Shown one piece after another: positions 61,617 through 64,000 of a DNA stretch of 64,000 nucleotides; within the stretch, counting starts at the first letter, position 1, and the number at the start of each line of letters is the position of its first letter. The stretch comes from Novosphingobium sp. B1 (GTDB lineage: Bacteria > Pseudomonadota > Alphaproteobacteria > Sphingomonadales > Sphingomonadaceae): assembly GCF_900176395.1 (NCBI RefSeq), contig NZ_FWXL01000002.1, forward strand, positions 124,001-188,000, read 5' to 3'. A program made the position numbers and the translations under genes. The notes beneath the pieces were generated by a model. The model did not search any database, was not told the origin of the DNA, and saw only the letters and a list, made by a program, of their open reading frames with translations.

Positions 61617-63587
61617 TCAGCCGACCAGCCGCACCGTTTCGCCCGCCGCACGCCGGGCAATGTCGCGCGCGCGTTGCAGCTCTTCCAGCGGCATTGGCCG
61701 ACCGAACAGATAGCCCTGCAATTCGTGGCATCCCGCCGCGCGCAGAAGGTTGGCCTGCATCTCGCTTTCAACGCCCTCGGCGATCACCTGCATGTCCAGC
61801 CCGCAAGCCAGCGTGATCGCCCCGGTCACCAGCATCGTCGCCTTGCTGCCCGGTGCTAGCCCGGTCAGCAGCGACTTGTCGATCTTGATGTGGCTGAACC
61901 CGTAGGACCGCAGATAGTGGATGCTGGTGAAGCCGGTGCCGAAATCGTCGAGTGCCACCGACATGCCCGCCGCCTTGAATGACTCCACCGCCCCCACGAC
62001 GCGCTCGGGATTGGCGAGGAGATAGCCTTCGGTGATCTCGAGCTGCAGCCGCGATGGCGGAAAGCGTGTCTGCTCCAGCACGTGCATTACCTGCCGTTCG
62101 AAGGCCGGATCGCGGAACTGTGCGGGCGAAACGTTGACGCTCAGCTTCAGCCCGTCGAGCAGCGCCGCATCACGGCAGGCGCGCTCCAGCACAAACAGCC
62201 CCAGCGGGTGGATCTGACCTGTCGCTTCGGCAATGTCGATGAATTCGTCGGGCGGCAATGGCCCTTCCGGTCGGCGCGGCCAGCGCAGCAGTGCTTCCAC
62301 CGAGACGATCGCCCCGCTCTGCGCATCGACGATCGGCTGGTAGAAGACCTCGAACTCGCCACGGTCCAGTCCGCGTCCGATCTGCGCCTCGATCGTGAGG
62401 CGGCGCAACCGCCCTTCGTCGAATCCGACATCATAGACCGCGACCTGTCCCTTGCCGCGAGTCTTGACGTGATACATGGCCGTGTCGGCGCGGCGCAGCA
62501 GTTCGCGAGGACGGCCTTCGACATCGGTATTGGCAGCAACGCCGATGCTTCCGCCCACTTGCAGCACATGGCGGTCCACCAGCACGGGCAGCGCGATCTC
62601 TTCCAGCAACGCACGACCAAGTATCAGCGCGCTGCTTTCGGCATCGGGGCCTTCGATCACGACCGCGAATTCATCGCCACCGACGCGGGCCAGCGTGGAA
62701 TGCGGCGGGCAGTGCTGGCTCAGGCGCAAGCAGACGCTGCGGATCAGCGCGTCGCCCGCCTGATGGCCGTGCTCGTCGTTCACCGCCTTGAACCCGTCGA
62801 GGTCGATGAACAGCACTGCCAGGGTGTTGGCCGGCAGATCATGCCTGCTTTCCAGCCGGTCGAGCCGCGCAAGCAGCTCGCGTCGGTTCGGCAACCCGCT
62901 CAAGGGATCGCTGAACGCGATGCGGCGGTTTTCCTCGCTAAGCTTCTCGGTCTCGAGCTGGCGCTTGCGCAGGGTGGCCCGTGATCGCACCAGTTGCGAG
63001 AAGGCTTCGTTATAGCGCAGCGTAACCACCATCATCCCGGTGCTGACCAGGCACAGCACGATCGTTTGCGCCAGCCACTGGCCCTGATCAACCCACGAGA
63101 AATACAGCGCAAATGGCAGCGTGCAGGCCACGGCCGTGCGCATTGCGGCCGCGCGCAATGTCATCAGGCAGAACACCGTGCTGACTTCGGTGAGGCCGAG
63201 GAAGAACGTCAGGTTGCCCTTGGCGTAAGCGTTGCCCGCCGGATAAATCCACATGCACCAACCTTCGAAGGCCAGTGTCATGATCACGGCAAGGCGGCAG
63301 GTGCGGCGGATGTAATAGGCGATCTTTGCGTCCGACAAGGTCGCTGCGGCAGTCGGCTGGCGCCACCACCACAGCGCACGCTGCAAGGCATAGGCGCACA
63401 TCGCCAGCGGCGCGACCAGTGTGGAAAATGGCGCGGTCACATCGGCGTATGTGATCGTGATGGCGAGCGCATTGCAGACCAGAATAGCGTACAAGAGCGG
63501 CATCTGCCGCGAGAACGACTTGAACTGCGCACGCGCCAGTTCGGCGTCCGAAGTATCGAGCCGGAAAAGATCAATCAGCGCGCGCAT
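61617..63587 (-). CDS. Membrane GGDEF-EAL protein (c-di-GMP turnover)
   Basis: The protein of about 656 residues has five or six N-terminal membrane segments (about 25-205), a coiled linker, a GGDEF domain with intact ARVGGDEFAVV and an EAL domain with EALLRW, EITEG, DDFGTGFTSI, KIDKSLL and IAEGVE. The RxxD inhibitory site upstream of GGDEF is not present (CPPHSTLARV). Both catalytic motifs are intact, so bifunctionality is possible. I use the ATG at 63587; a TTG at 63641 is an alternative. It lies beside no other signalling gene. Confidence 0.9.
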   Translation of the reverse strand: MRALIDLFRLDTSDAELARAQFKSFSRQMPLLYAILVCNALAITITYADVTAPFSTLVAPLAMCAYALQRALWWWRQPTAAATLSDAKIAYYIRRTCRLAVIMTLAFEGWCMWIYPAGNAYAKGNLTFFLGLTEVSTVFCLMTLRAAAMRTAVACTLPFALYFSWVDQGQWLAQTIVLCLVSTGMMVVTLRYNEAFSQLVRSRATLRKRQLETEKLSEENRRIAFSDPLSGLPNRRELLARLDRLESRHDLPANTLAVLFIDLDGFKAVNDEHGHQAGDALIRSVCLRLSQHCPPHSTLARVGGDEFAVVIEGPDAESSALILGRALLEEIALPVLVDRHVLQVGGSIGVAANTDVEGRPRELLRRADTAMYHVKTRGKGQVAVYDVGFDEGRLRRLTIEAQIGRGLDRGEFEVFYQPIVDAQSGAIVSVEALLRWPRRPEGPLPPDEFIDIAEATGQIHPLGLFVLERACRDAALLDGLKLSVNVSPAQFRDPAFERQVMHVLEQTRFPPSRLQLEITEGYLLANPERVVGAVESFKAAGMSVALDDFGTGFTSIHYLRSYGFSHIKIDKSLLTGLAPGSKATMLVTGAITLACGLDMQVIAEGVESEMQANLLRAAGCHELQGYLFGRPMPLEELQRARDIARRAAGETVRLVG

Positions 63588-63714
63588 CGATCGGGTTTGT
63601 CTGCGTCCACCCGTTTCAAAGGTGTTAATATCGCATGACAATGCGTTGAAACGATTGAATTAACGCGCCGTCGAAATCCGTAGACCTACGTAGTGTGGAA
63701 GGCCATCGGTGCAG

Positions 63715-64000
63715 TCAGGCAACGGCAGGCAACACCTCGCGTCCCCTGATCACGTCCGCGATCTTCTCGGCGATCATGATCGTCGGGGCGTTGGTGTTGC
63801 CGCCGATCAGCGTCGGCATGACCGAAGCATCGACAACGCGTAGGCCTTCAAGGCCGATGACCCGGCAGTCCTTGTCCACCACGGCCAGCGGATCGTCGCG
63901 CATGCCCATTCGCGCCGTGCCGACCGGGTGATAGATCGTCTCGCCCTTTGCTCGCACCCACGCATCGATGTCAGCGTCAGACTGGACCTGAGGTCCCGGC
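63715..64000 (-). CDS. GMC-family oxidoreductase, C-terminal fragment at the right edge
   Basis: The frame is open to the right edge and ends at 63715. It contains [11 protein letters not shown] with the catalytic His, the element [21 protein letters not shown] with the conserved Asn, and [11 protein letters not shown], all typical of the C-terminal domain of choline dehydrogenase/alcohol oxidase-type GMC flavoproteins. Most of the gene lies beyond the window. An FAD-dependent alcohol oxidation is expected. Membership of a catabolic group with the SDR and esterase genes is possible. Confidence 0.85.
   Translation of the reverse strand, partial: PGPQVQSDADIDAWVRAKGETIYHPVGTARMGMRDDPLAVVDKDCRVIGLEGLRVVDASVMPTLIGGNTNAPTIMIAEKIADVIRGREVLPAVA

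Overview
The window is high-GC DNA with dense, often overlapping genes. Two TonB-dependent receptors, several aromatic-catabolism oxygenases, a mat (malonate) locus, Crp/Fnr paralogues and a subunit I-III fused cytochrome oxidase together suggest an alphaproteobacterium of the Sphingomonadales, most like Novosphingobium or Sphingobium. This is inferred from gene content; no rRNA or tRNA gene was seen, and no CRISPR array or insertion sequence.

Layout. 1-5.0 kb: two divergent sensor kinases, the second coupled to a receiver-EAL protein (c-di-GMP output). 5.1-10.1 kb: an SDR, tRNA hydroxylase trhO, and a marR-emrA-emrB efflux operon. 10.1-12.5 kb: a hybrid kinase with two receivers. 12.7-20.8 kb: a respiratory block with a fused CtaD-CtaE oxidase, CtaC with its own haem c, two further c-type cytochromes, a b561 cytochrome, CtaG, a small three-helix protein, a DUF2231 membrane protein and a sorbosone/glucose-dehydrogenase-like lipoprotein. 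20.8-21.5 kb holds the decayed remains of a flavodoxin-family gene. 21.5-25.0 kb: an exported esterase and an exported GH9 glycosidase.

25.2-41.8 kb is the centrepiece: an accessory aromatic-catabolism cluster. One operon runs MBL hydrolase, fumarylacetoacetase, amidohydrolase/decarboxylase, MFS transporter. A divergent TetR gene follows. A second operon runs TonB receptor, extradiol-type VOC enzyme, FAD monooxygenase, FAH hydrolase. Then come a VanA/phthalate-type Rieske oxygenase and an operon of benzoylformate decarboxylase, Rieske alpha and beta subunits and a ketopantoate-reductase-like enzyme. Three related palindromes (core TTCCTG-N4-CAAGAA) lie exactly in the control regions of the two operons, the tetR gene and the Rieske gene, which suggests one TetR regulon. 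No ferredoxin or reductase gene for either Rieske oxygenase is in the window.

42.0-45.9 kb: a translationally coupled otsB-GH15-otsA trehalose operon. 45.9-49.3 kb: a Zn alcohol dehydrogenase coupled to an SRPBCC protein, and two convergent, overlapping Crp/Fnr regulators. 49.6-51.3 kb: a hemerythrin-domain protein with a very long Arg/Asp/Gly/Ser-rich tail carrying four 17-residue repeats. 51.6-53.8 kb: a TonB receptor broken by a single-base frameshift, followed by a clear intrinsic terminator. 54.1-57.7 kb: GntR (MatR-like) regulator, malonyl-CoA synthetase and malonate carrier, with a MatR-like operator between the divergent genes but no decarboxylase matA. 57.7-64.0 kb: a LuxR regulator, two divergent SDRs around a palindrome, an HSL-type esterase, a membrane GGDEF-EAL protein and the 3' end of a GMC oxidoreductase gene.
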